Positions 43,703 to 51,592 of a DNA stretch of 64,000 nucleotides are shown piece after piece (position 1 is the first letter of the stretch; each line of letters opens with the position of its first letter). The position numbers and the translations under genes were made by a program. Source of the stretch: Paludibacteraceae bacterium (GTDB taxonomy: Bacteria > Bacteroidota > Bacteroidia > Bacteroidales > Paludibacteraceae); contig JAKSKR010000007.1 in assembly GCA_024401645.1 (NCBI GenBank), positions 1-64,000 on the forward strand, given 5' to 3'. Under the pieces are notes generated by a model. It did no database searches. It saw only the letters and a program-made list of their open reading frames with translations, and was not told the origin of the DNA.

Positions 43703-44521
43703 TTAATAATCAACTACAACTTTTAATAAGAATCCTAAATGTAGCAGGATAATTAAGATGATGGCTGTCCATCGAAAGGCTTTTGGTTGAATAAGTTTGT
43801 TGAACAGGTAGGCATAGCCAAAGGCTTGTATTAATTTAGAGGATGCGACTGAACTAATGGAGATTTTTTTCATTTGTTCTAATCCTAGTGAAGTAATGCT
43901 TTCGGTAGGAAACAGATTAGGCATGAAGTAATTGCTCGTCATAGCAAACATAAGGATGATGGTAATGATGCAGTAGGTCCGGTTGTTTACCTTACCAGGT
44001 GTAAAGTCTTCGGCTCTCACCAACTCCAGTTGCATAATGTGGTCGCCTATGGTTTTGTGTGTAGTGCACACACATGCTAGTTCTGCTATGCAGTAAATGA
44101 AGAACGTGTTCCTTATCATGAAACTGGTAACGGTAAGGTCTGGGTGGCTTATGAATTGACCATACGAAAAGGCTAGCAACGCGTTGCGTAGTATGCACAG
44201 TAATGGTTTTTTCACGTCGTTCCCTTCTTTCTGCAATCTCAATCCCATGATTCTTTTCCCAAGGCTTGGGCCAAGGGTATCTTTAAGTAGAAGGTAGAGT
44301 GTGCCAAGGCTGTATAACACATAATTAAGGTTATGGGAGGCTTGAAAATAACTTGCGTGCCAAACGAAATGGTTGCTTCCCATTTCGGTACTCCAATAGG
44401 AAATTGTGTCGGCTGTGTAATACACGACTTGGATTAGACTACCTATGATGGGGATAGGCAAAAAATCTATTAAGGCTGCGCAAAGCCATTCGGCTTTGCT
44501 GACATTTTGTATGTTGCTCAT
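43703..44521 (-). CDS. RDD family membrane protein, paralogue
   Basis: A 272-aa membrane protein related to its downstream neighbour: LCAALIDFLPIPIIGSLI near the start, and GPSLGKRIMGLRLQKEG (about 78-95), the RDD family second motif. About six hydrophobic segments. It is the first gene of the pair and has a recognisable promoter (44547-44579). Function unknown; the tight pair suggests a heteromeric membrane complex. Confidence 0.7.
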   Translation of the reverse strand: MSNIQNVSKAEWLCAALIDFLPIPIIGSLIQVVYYTADTISYWSTEMGSNHFVWHASYFQASHNLNYVLYSLGTLYLLLKDTLGPSLGKRIMGLRLQKEGNDVKKPLLCILRNALLAFSYGQFISHPDLTVTSFMIRNTFFIYCIAELACVCTTHKTIGDHIMQLELVRAEDFTPGKVNNRTYCIITIILMFAMTSNYFMPNLFPTESITSLGLEQMKKISISSVASSKLIQAFGYAYLFNKLIQPKAFRWTAIILIILLHLGFLLKVVVDY

Positions 44522-44546
44522 TTCTGTGTGGTTTTATTTTGGCGGT

Positions 44547-44579
44547 CAAAGATATAAAAATCCCCAAAAGTTCTTTCAA
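44547..44579 (-). promoter_or_regulatory. promoter of the RDD gene pair
   Basis: The minus strand reads TTG (44579-44577), about 22 nt, then TATCTTTG (44554-44547), 26 nt before the start codon. It overlaps the terminator of the upstream gene. Confidence 0.6.
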
Positions 44580-44592
44580 ACCCTTGGGGATT
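44551..44592 (-). terminator. terminator of the InlB-repeat protein gene
   Basis: A 9-bp stem (AATCCCCAA, 44559-44567, with 44584-44592). On the minus strand TTTTTATAT follows. It lies 55 nt after the stop of the gene at 44648-45007. Confidence 0.7.
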
Positions 44593-44647
44593 ATATGTCT
44601 TGACATTAGAAGCTGTTTATATTTTTAATAGCTTCTTAATCTTAAAA

Positions 44648-45007
44648 TTAGTCTGGATCGATGATTGCGCCCATGTCGCCACCTTTAGCGTACTGTGCGT
44701 ATACCTCGAGGTTTGAAGTAACATTGTTGGTTGCTACGCTCCAGTTGGTAAATAGGTAGCCTTCAATAGTTGGGGCTGTTACTTCCTTTGCTGCAGTGCC
44801 TTCTTCAACAAGTTGGGTGTTGATGAGGGTGCTGTCCATACCATAGAAGTTTACTGTGTACATCTTTACGGCGTCGAATGAAACGCGGGTTACTTTTTCT
44901 GCGTCATACGATACTACGGTTCCGTCGCTCAACTCTACGTTCATAGTTGCGGCTATTGCGTTGCCAATTGCAACAAAGGCAGATACAAAGAGTAAAATTT
45001 TTTTCAT
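44648..45007 (-). CDS. small secreted protein with one InlB B-repeat
   Basis: A 119-aa exported protein. Signal peptide 1-19 (LLFVSAFVAIGNAIAA), a short beta segment (MNVELSDGTVVSYDAEKV), then one InlB B-repeat-like (Flg_new) domain at about 48-108: YTVNFYGMDSTLINTQLVEE, EGYLFTNWSV, NLEVYAQY. Such repeats are usually parts of large surface proteins; a single free copy is unusual. No sorting tail is visible after it. It is monocistronic with a -7 element (TATTTTTG on the minus strand, 45059-45052). Confidence 0.7.
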   Translation of the reverse strand: MKKILLFVSAFVAIGNAIAATMNVELSDGTVVSYDAEKVTRVSFDAVKMYTVNFYGMDSTLINTQLVEEGTAAKEVTAPTIEGYLFTNWSVATNNVTSNLEVYAQYAKGGDMGAIIDPD

Positions 45008-45075
45008 GTATTTTTAATTTATAGTTATTTAGTTACGATTCATTAATTATGCAAAAATAACAAAAAAGATGAAAA

Positions 45076-45119
45076 AAGAAATCCCTAAACGCAAACGTGT
45101 TGCATTTAGGGAATTTTTT
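45076..45119. terminator. terminator of the pectinase gene, possibly bidirectional
   Basis: Stem TCCCTAAA-C-GCA (45082-45093) pairs with TGC-A-TTTAGGGA (45101-45112), one mismatch. T-rich tracts follow on both strands. It lies 22 nt after the stop of the PL1-CE8 gene. Confidence 0.7.
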
Positions 45120-45140
45120 GTTGCCGAATGTGCTATTCCA

Positions 45141-48100
45141 CTATTCTTTCACCGTAAACTTTTTACCTTGTTGAACGTAGATGTGTCCCTTCTCAACGTG
45201 GTAAATCCTACGGCCCATAATGTCGAATATTGGGGCATTCACTTTTACCTCGTCGGCAGTTATGTTGCTGTTGCCGGTTTGTTCGCATTCGCAGTCTTCA
45301 ACCTCCACTTCCATAATGAAGCACGCTTGTGCCTCGGTGAAGGTAAAGGTGAACGCGTCGCAAACGTTTTCGCCGAAGTCGTACGAAACTTTGGCTGGCG
45401 ACGCTGCGCTGTTGCTGTTCAAGGCCAGTGTTGTGCTCTTGCCGTTAATTTCGTTAAGCTTGGCGGTTGCCTCGGTGTCGTTTGAGTATCCAATGAAGGT
45501 GACGTTCACAACTCTTACGCCTTTTGGCAGGTAGAAGGTGCTTTGTGCGCCTTTCGAATTCTTGAAGGTAGAGTAGGTGGCACCATTGTAGTTGATGTCG
45601 TTTCCGTAAAGGATGTTTTTGTCGTTACGGCTACTAATTGCCCATGCAAAGTCGGTTTGTCCGTTTGCGGTGCAGGTCCACTTGTTATTGTATTCGTTGC
45701 CGTTGGTCGAACTGGTTGTGCCGTTGCCGTAGTAAAGGACTACTGTTTTGCGTCCGTCGTCAACAGGTTCTGCTTTCACGCCGTTCGATGCTGCTCCAAG
45801 TCCACCCATGGCATTGGCTGCCCTAACGGTGAAGACGTCTGTTGCACTGGTGTTGCTTGGCAGCTTGTATTTGTTGTCGGTAATGTTTGCCAAGTACACG
45901 TTGTTCTTGAAGATGAAGTAGCAAAGTGCAGAATCGTTATCCATCCAGCTAATGGTGTTGCCTTCAACTTTCACCTTTGGTGCCGAAACCTGTTTGCAGA
46001 GGTTGTCGGGTGCCCAGTTGTCGCTGCCGGCAAGAACATTGCCAACGGTATATTTCGCAGCATCGTTTGCCGAAAGCACAGGGTTAAGGTAGGCGGTAGC
46101 GCCATCTTTCGTGTAGGCGGTGCGTCGGTTGCTTAAGTTAACGGGGTTGCCGTTGGCATCTACGCTGTTGTATTCGGCAAACTGGGCCGGATTTACGTTC
46201 ATAGGGTCGCCCCAACCAGCCGACTGTGGCAGAATGTTCATCTTGGTGTTGATGTAGACGCATTTAGGGGAGCCTTGCCATGAGCGGCCTAGGCGGTACT
46301 GGTTGTTGTTTATCTTGTCGCCATCAATCACGCAGTCGCGGAACACGTATCCCCATGTACCTTCCTTGGTGGCTGGGGCTGTAATTACGTTGCTGCTGGT
46401 ACGGTATTCCAAGAAGATGCGGCTCTTGTTGAAGAAGACGTCGCCATATCCGCAAATAAAGTCTACTGTACCGTGTATGTCGCAACCCTCCCAGTACGAA
46501 CGGTCGGTGCGGCTATAGTAGGTGTCTTGTCCGCTGAGCAGTCTCACGTTCTTGTAGATGTTCTTCTTGCCATCGTCGCGAATTACGACAAAACGTCCGG
46601 CAAATGCACCGGCTTGCATTTCGCCTTTGTTCTGCAGGGTGAGGTCTTGCAGGTAGAGGTCGCGCGCTGCGGTGGTAAAGTAGAGGGTGGCAGTGGTGCC
46701 GATGGCTTCTTCGGTCGACTTGTTGTAGATGCTGACGCCATCCATACTTTGGCCGATTAACGAAACGGTTGCGGCTTTCCAGGTGGTCATCTGGTTGCCA
46801 TCGCCAGTTAGTGCTCCAATATTATAGTTGCCGTTTGGTACGAAGATGTAGAAACGTTGGTTGCGGCTGGCTTCTGCGGCTGCCTTTGCTGCCTTAAAGT
46901 CGCCGTCGACACCCACCACAAAGTCGAACTTGCGTTTCTCGATGCTGTAGCCCGATGCCTTGACGGTGATCACTATGTCGTAAGTTGCCTCGTTAATGCC
47001 ACCAACGGTCTTAACGGTTGCCAGGTATTCGCCGGCAGCATCGTAGGCTCCACCTTCAAAGGTAATGGTCTTGCTGCTGTTGTCTATCTTATAGGTAAAT
47101 CCGTCGGGAAGGTCGCCTTCCACACTAACGGTGTTGGCATTTTCCCAATTAAAGTAGAACGCGCCAAGTGCCTCGCCCTTGTTTACGGTTTGACGGGTGC
47201 TGCCGGTGCCGTGTTTAATGAGCTTGGCCGAATCTTGAACGGCGGTTTGGGCATCGCAGGTGTAGTCGCTGGTTGTTAAGGCGTTGCTTAAGCCTTCTAC
47301 CATAATTTCGCACACTAGCGAGTTCATGTAAACTTCCAGGTTGGTGTAGCCGCTACCGTCGTTGGCAATAGCCTTGCCGTCGGCAGCGTTGTTTGGGTTA
47401 AGTCCGTGTGCATTTTCCCAACTGTCGGGCATACCGTCACCATCGCTGTCGGTAGGTTTTGTTCCACTCTTGTAGGTTGGCCATCCGCCAACGTCGCTGG
47501 TCTTGTCAATAATGCCCAGTCCGCCAAGCACCGAACCTTTGTAGGTGTAGGTGCCGTTCTTGGCTTCGTTGGCAATGCGTGCATCCACGGCGTCGCGGCT
47601 TTTCGATGCGCCTGCAAGTGCAAGAACCTTGTTGAAGGCGTTTGCTGCGGTGTGTGTGGTAACAGCCGTTACCTTATATTCGTAGTTCGACGTAATGCCT
47701 TGCTTTGTCATGCCACCGTTGTTGCCGGTGTTTAGGTCAATACCGTTCCAGTCCCAGTTTTCGCCCTTGCCTTCCATGTAGTTGCCTTTCAGGTAGAAGT
47801 GGCCATAAACGCCCTTTGGCTGCGAGTTGCTGCCATCGTCGGCATAGACTTCGAAGATGCGGTATTTTATGTTGTTGCCGGTTGCAGGTCCGCTCTTGTA
47901 GTAGTTGTTAACGAAGTTGTAGCTACCACCTTCGCCGGCATAGCCACTGTTGGTGCTGCCCCAGTTGTAGAAGACGTTGTTGCGCAAGTCAACCAACTCA
48001 AGGTCGGGCTGATTGGTATATCGGCTACCGCAAAGGCGTGGGTTGCGGCTGTCGTGGTGGGCTAGCAGGTTGTGGTGGAACGATGCGCCTTGTCCGCCCC

Positions 48101-48710
48101 AAATGCCGCCATAGCCGTGGTATCCCTTGGGGTGAAGCGAACCGCGCAAGCTCTCGGCTATTAGGCACCATTGCATGGTGAAGTTCTGGTTGCCGTAGAA
48201 CGATGCACACTCGTCGGTACACCAGCTCATTGAGCAGTGGTCGAGGATGATGTTGCTGCGGTTGCGGCCCCAAATGGCATCGCGGTCTTGGTAGGGACTG
48301 CCATCGGCATTGTACCCGTCGGGCTTGTCGGTGCCAAGTCGGAAACGGATGAAGCGGATGACCACCTCGTTGGCGCCAACGTAGACGTTGTAGTCCTTTA
48401 TGCAGATGCCGTCGCCCGGTGCTGTCTGTCCGGCAATGGTTATGCTGTCGTTCTTAATGTTCAGAACTGAATTCAGTTCAATAATGCCACTCACGTCGAA
48501 GACCACGGTGCGTGCGCCCTTCTGGTTAACGGCGTAGCGGAGTGAACCTTCTTTCCCGTCGTCCGAAAGGTTGGTAACGTGGTAAACCTTGCCACCGCGT
48601 CCGCCTTTGGTGTACATGCCAAAACCTTCGGCTCCCGGAAAGGCTGGGGTGGCTGCCATGGCACACTGTGTGCCCAGTGCAAGGGCTATGCCTGCCAATG
48701 TGTTTCTCAT
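45141..48710 (-). CDS. pectate lyase / pectin methylesterase fusion (PL1-CE8)
   Basis: A 1189-aa secreted enzyme from the Met at 48710 (MRNTLAGIALALGTQCAMA signal peptide; a Met 7 codons earlier, 48731, is possible). Residues about 22-400 form a PL1-type pectate lyase beta-helix (FPGAEGFGMYTKGGRGGKVY, LDHCSMSWCTDE, HHDSRNPRLCGSR). A Ca-binding-like linker follows (DSDGDGMPDSWE). Then a beta-sandwich, then a CE8 pectin methylesterase helix (about 590-900) with SGQDTYY, GTVDFICGYGDVFF (catalytic Asp) and LGRSWQ. The C-terminus has a short Prevotella-style tail (APIFDIMGRRIY, GKKFTVKE). Together these would de-esterify and cleave homogalacturonan. The expansin gene lies nearby on the other strand. 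Confidence 0.9.
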   Translation of the reverse strand: MRNTLAGIALALGTQCAMAATPAFPGAEGFGMYTKGGRGGKVYHVTNLSDDGKEGSLRYAVNQKGARTVVFDVSGIIELNSVLNIKNDSITIAGQTAPGDGICIKDYNVYVGANEVVIRFIRFRLGTDKPDGYNADGSPYQDRDAIWGRNRSNIILDHCSMSWCTDECASFYGNQNFTMQWCLIAESLRGSLHPKGYHGYGGIWGGQGASFHHNLLAHHDSRNPRLCGSRYTNQPDLELVDLRNNVFYNWGSTNSGYAGEGGSYNFVNNYYKSGPATGNNIKYRIFEVYADDGSNSQPKGVYGHFYLKGNYMEGKGENWDWNGIDLNTGNNGGMTKQGITSNYEYKVTAVTTHTAANAFNKVLALAGASKSRDAVDARIANEAKNGTYTYKGSVLGGLGIIDKTSDVGGWPTYKSGTKPTDSDGDGMPDSWENAHGLNPNNAADGKAIANDGSGYTNLEVYMNSLVCEIMVEGLSNALTTSDYTCDAQTAVQDSAKLIKHGTGSTRQTVNKGEALGAFYFNWENANTVSVEGDLPDGFTYKIDNSSKTITFEGGAYDAAGEYLATVKTVGGINEATYDIVITVKASGYSIEKRKFDFVVGVDGDFKAAKAAAEASRNQRFYIFVPNGNYNIGALTGDGNQMTTWKAATVSLIGQSMDGVSIYNKSTEEAIGTTATLYFTTAARDLYLQDLTLQNKGEMQAGAFAGRFVVIRDDGKKNIYKNVRLLSGQDTYYSRTDRSYWEGCDIHGTVDFICGYGDVFFNKSRIFLEYRTSSNVITAPATKEGTWGYVFRDCVIDGDKINNNQYRLGRSWQGSPKCVYINTKMNILPQSAGWGDPMNVNPAQFAEYNSVDANGNPVNLSNRRTAYTKDGATAYLNPVLSANDAAKYTVGNVLAGSDNWAPDNLCKQVSAPKVKVEGNTISWMDNDSALCYFIFKNNVYLANITDNKYKLPSNTSATDVFTVRAANAMGGLGAASNGVKAEPVDDGRKTVVLYYGNGTTSSTNGNEYNNKWTCTANGQTDFAWAISSRNDKNILYGNDINYNGATYSTFKNSKGAQSTFYLPKGVRVVNVTFIGYSNDTEATAKLNEINGKSTTLALNSNSAASPAKVSYDFGENVCDAFTFTFTEAQACFIMEVEVEDCECEQTGNSNITADEVKVNAPIFDIMGRRIYHVEKGHIYVQQGKKFTVKE

Positions 48711-48786
48711 ATATTTATGTAGTAGTTCCATTTTGTAGTAGTATTAGAAAGTCCTTATTGGTGATAGTTCTATCTGTTGATATATG

Positions 48787-48829
48787 CAAATATATAAGTT
48801 TTAGAATAGTAGAATATGGATTATTTTTG
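48787..48829. promoter_or_regulatory. divergent -7 elements, pectinase and HD gene
   Basis: CAAATATA at 48787-48794 reads TATATTTG on the minus strand, toward the pectinase gene. TATTTTTG at 48822-48829 on the plus strand faces the HD-domain and expansin genes. No good -33 TTG is seen for either, so both are tentative. Confidence 0.45.
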
Positions 48830-48904
48830 CATTTATAGGTAATTTTCGTCTCATTACGCGTAAAATATCCGTAACTTTCCAACCGAAATATTATTTTGGT
48901 ATCG

Positions 48905-49411
48905 ATGGAAACGGTTGAAAAGATAAAACAGCGCATGATGGCTTTCTATGGCGAGAACCCGCCAGTTGACGAGCAGGTTAGGCATACGCTAGACGTTACC
49001 GACTATACGGTGCGTTTGGCTAAACTGATGGGTTTGGATCAACGCCAAACCGACTTGCTTACCATTGCTGCCCTTCTTCACGACGTGGGTTGCCCCAAGG
49101 CACGCGAGCTCTATGGCAAAGCCTTGCCGCCTTACCAAGAGAAATTTGGTCGTGAAATTGCGGAAGCGTGGCTTACCGACTATGCCGAACTCTCGGCCGA
49201 CGAGCGTACTTGGTTGGCCAATGTTGTTGGCTACCACCACCATCCGCGTCAGGCAACCGAAATGGGCTTCCGCCCCTTGTTCGAGGCCGACACTATCGTA
49301 AATATGTACGAAGGGTACTATAAGCAAGGTCAGGAACAACACGTTTACGATACCCTTCTAGAGACCGATGAGGGTAAGTCTCTTTTTGCAGAAATGTTTT
49401 TAAAAAAGTAA
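48905..49411 (+). CDS. HD-domain phosphohydrolase
   Basis: A 169-aa protein from the ATG at 48905. HD superfamily: His27 (VRHTLDV), the HD pair at 59-60 in LLHDVGCPK, and GYHHHP later give the metal-binding set. Members hydrolyse nucleotides or phosphate esters; the exact substrate is unknown. No signal peptide, so cytoplasmic. It starts the plus-strand unit whose second gene, the expansin, begins 6 nt after its stop. Confidence 0.8.
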   Translation: METVEKIKQRMMAFYGENPPVDEQVRHTLDVTDYTVRLAKLMGLDQRQTDLLTIAALLHDVGCPKARELYGKALPPYQEKFGREIAEAWLTDYAELSADERTWLANVVGYHHHPRQATEMGFRPLFEADTIVNMYEGYYKQGQEQHVYDTLLETDEGKSLFAEMFLKK

Positions 49412-49417
49412 TAAGTA

Positions 49418-50332
49418 ATGATTAAGCGTTTAATTTCTTGCACTCTATTGTTGTTGGCAAGTGTGGTGTCTGCCTTTGCCCAATCGTTCTGCGACACCAC
49501 TTGGTACACTGGCGAGGGTACCCAGTATGGTGGGGTGGCGGGTAGCAATGGCGGTAATTGTGGCATTTGGGTCGATGAAGACGACATCTACACCTGTGCC
49601 CTCAACCATTCGCAATACGATAGCAGCATGGCGTGTGGTGCGTGCATACATGCCTATGGCCCATTGGGCGACATCACCATCAAGGTGGTCGACCGTTGCC
49701 CTGAATGCAAACCGGGCGATATTGATTTCTCAACTGGCTCGTTTGTGAAAGTAGCTACGCTCGAGGCCGGACGTGTGCCCATCAGGTGGCAGTTCGTACC
49801 TTGTCCGTTAGCCGAACAGAAGAACATACAGGTCTTCTACGATGCCGGCACCAGTCCTTACTATTTCAAGGCCATGTTCAGCAACTTGTATGTGGCCCTC
49901 AAAACCGTGGAATTTCTTGATGACGATGGCAGTTGGGTGAACATTCACCGCGAGATGTATAACTATTTTGTGCATCCGGGTGGACTGGGTGGCGACAAGA
50001 CAAAGGTGGGTCCTTATACCTTTCGCCTAACCTCGTGGACGGGTGAACAGATTGTTGCCGAAAACATTGAGGCTGTTCCCGACCAGGGTTTCGACTTGGG
50101 CGTACAGTTCACAACTCCTTATTGCGCCGATGCTACCAATGCCCTCTCTATAAATGCCGATGAAGAGTCGGCTGAAATCTATAGGGTTGAAGTTATGGAT
50201 GTGTTTGGCCGTTTGTTGGCTACGCAGAAGGAATGGAACCCACAAACCCTTTCTGCCTTAAAGCCACAGGTGCTCCTAGTGCGCCAATACACCAACAAGG
50301 GCGTTTATACGCATAAGTGGATTGCACGTTGA
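49418..50332 (+). CDS. bacterial expansin-like protein with T9SS-like tail
   Basis: A 304-aa secreted protein. Signal peptide 1-22 (TLLLLASVVSAFAQ). Residues about 25-130 are a double-psi beta-barrel of the expansin type: GTQYGG (Thr35), NGGNCGI, CALNHSQYDS, ACGACIHAYGP, VVDRCPEC (Asp92 at the conserved acidic position), DFSTGSFVKVA and RWQFVPCP. Residues about 132-215 form the second, CBM63-like beta-sandwich with exposed aromatics (PYYFKAMF, SWVNIHREMYNYF). The end (IYRVEVMDVFGRLLATQ, NKGVYTHKWI) resembles a T9SS sorting tail. Expansins loosen plant walls without hydrolysis. It starts 6 nt after the HD gene. Confidence 0.85.
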   Translation: MIKRLISCTLLLLASVVSAFAQSFCDTTWYTGEGTQYGGVAGSNGGNCGIWVDEDDIYTCALNHSQYDSSMACGACIHAYGPLGDITIKVVDRCPECKPGDIDFSTGSFVKVATLEAGRVPIRWQFVPCPLAEQKNIQVFYDAGTSPYYFKAMFSNLYVALKTVEFLDDDGSWVNIHREMYNYFVHPGGLGGDKTKVGPYTFRLTSWTGEQIVAENIEAVPDQGFDLGVQFTTPYCADATNALSINADEESAEIYRVEVMDVFGRLLATQKEWNPQTLSALKPQVLLVRQYTNKGVYTHKWIAR

Positions 50333-50366
50333 TAGCAAGTTGAGCGTAGGGGGCACTGAAATGTTT

Positions 50367-50396
50367 TTGTCGTCTCTTCTTTAAATCGTAACTTTG
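50367..50396 (+). promoter_or_regulatory. promoter of the DUF819-PAP2 pair
   Basis: TTG (50367-50369), a 19-nt spacer, and TAACTTTG (50389-50396) match the Bacteroidota consensus fully. The predicted leader before the ATG at 50420 is only about 20 nt. Confidence 0.75.
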
Positions 50397-50419
50397 CACG
50401 CATATAAATTCGTTGACAA

Positions 50420-51592
50420 ATGTTTATTAAGGTTATCATCGTCTTGTTCTGTGTGCTGACGCCACTGTTGATTACAGAACTTGCCCGCCGTGTGCCCCTA
50501 TTGGCAAAGATAGGTACCATTACGGTGGCATATATCGTAGGGTGTATTGTTGGCTTGTCTGGCATATTCCCTTCAACCGACGAGTGTAAGGCTTTGTTGA
50601 CGAATATTGCATCGGGGGCGGTCCCTGTTGCCATACCGCTCATGTTGTTTTCTTCAAACGTGCGTTCGTGGCGCCATTTGGCTCCCAATTTTGTAAAGTC
50701 GTTGTTCATGGGGCTTTTGGCATGTGCGGTTGTGGCTGTCATGGGTTTCTACCTCTTCGGTCAGTCCAACCCTCATAAGTATGCCGGCATTTCGGCCATG
50801 TTTGTTGGCCTCTATACCGGGGGAACTGCTAACATGGCAACCATTAAGGAAGTGGCAGGTGTTGACCAAGCCACATTTCTAATGGCACAGATTTATCAAA
50901 TTCTGGTGGGTGCGGTCTATCTGGTGCTCATCATCGTCTTCGGTAAGTACATAGCGCGCTTCTTCCTCCCTGCTTTCCAACCAGGCATAGCCGCAAATGC
51001 CGAAAGTCAGCCCGACGTGGTTAGCCAAGAAGTTAAAAAGGACAATTCACCCCGTTTTTCAAAGAAGAATGCAGTAGCCTTGGCCATTGCATTCGGGTTG
51101 ACCATCGTTATTTTGGCGGCTGGTTATGGGGTTACGCTTTTCTTCTCAAAGGAGGCGTTTATGGCTGTTTTCATGCTCACCATTTCGTTATTGGCCATCT
51201 TGTCGTCGCTGCACGACAAGGTCAACAGCTTGCCCCATACTTTCAGCGCAGGCATCTATTTCATCTTGGTGTTCAGTTTGGCTGTATCGGCACAAGTGGG
51301 TGGAGATATGTTTAAGAATCTCGACTTGCACTATTTCCTTTTCGTGTTGTTTGTAACCGTTGGCCCGTTGCTTGTGCACATTCTGTTCAATGCGCTGTTG
51401 AGGGTAGATGCCGACACCACACTTGTCAGTTCCATCGCCTTGGTTACTAGTCCGGCATTCGTACCCGTTATGGCTGGCGTACTAAAGAACCGCGAGGTTG
51501 TTGGCCCAGGCATTACCGTTGGCCTTATTGGCTATGCGGTGGGTACCTACTTGGGTTATGGCGTTTATAGTTTGTTGTTGGCACTATGCTAA
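50420..51592 (+). CDS. DUF819 family membrane protein
   Basis: A 390-aa inner-membrane protein with about 10-11 hydrophobic segments. It belongs to the DUF819 (YjcL-like) family: LTPLLITELARRVPLLAKIG, LMLFSSNVRSW, GLYTGGTANMATI, SSIALVTSPAFVPVMAGVL, and a Gly-rich end (GLIGYAVGTYLGYGVY). The fold resembles secondary transporters with an inverted repeat; the substrate is unknown. It overlaps the PAP2 gene by 7 nt, so the two are translationally coupled. Confidence 0.85.
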   Translation: MFIKVIIVLFCVLTPLLITELARRVPLLAKIGTITVAYIVGCIVGLSGIFPSTDECKALLTNIASGAVPVAIPLMLFSSNVRSWRHLAPNFVKSLFMGLLACAVVAVMGFYLFGQSNPHKYAGISAMFVGLYTGGTANMATIKEVAGVDQATFLMAQIYQILVGAVYLVLIIVFGKYIARFFLPAFQPGIAANAESQPDVVSQEVKKDNSPRFSKKNAVALAIAFGLTIVILAAGYGVTLFFSKEAFMAVFMLTISLLAILSSLHDKVNSLPHTFSAGIYFILVFSLAVSAQVGGDMFKNLDLHYFLFVLFVTVGPLLVHILFNALLRVDADTTLVSSIALVTSPAFVPVMAGVLKNREVVGPGITVGLIGYAVGTYLGYGVYSLLLALC

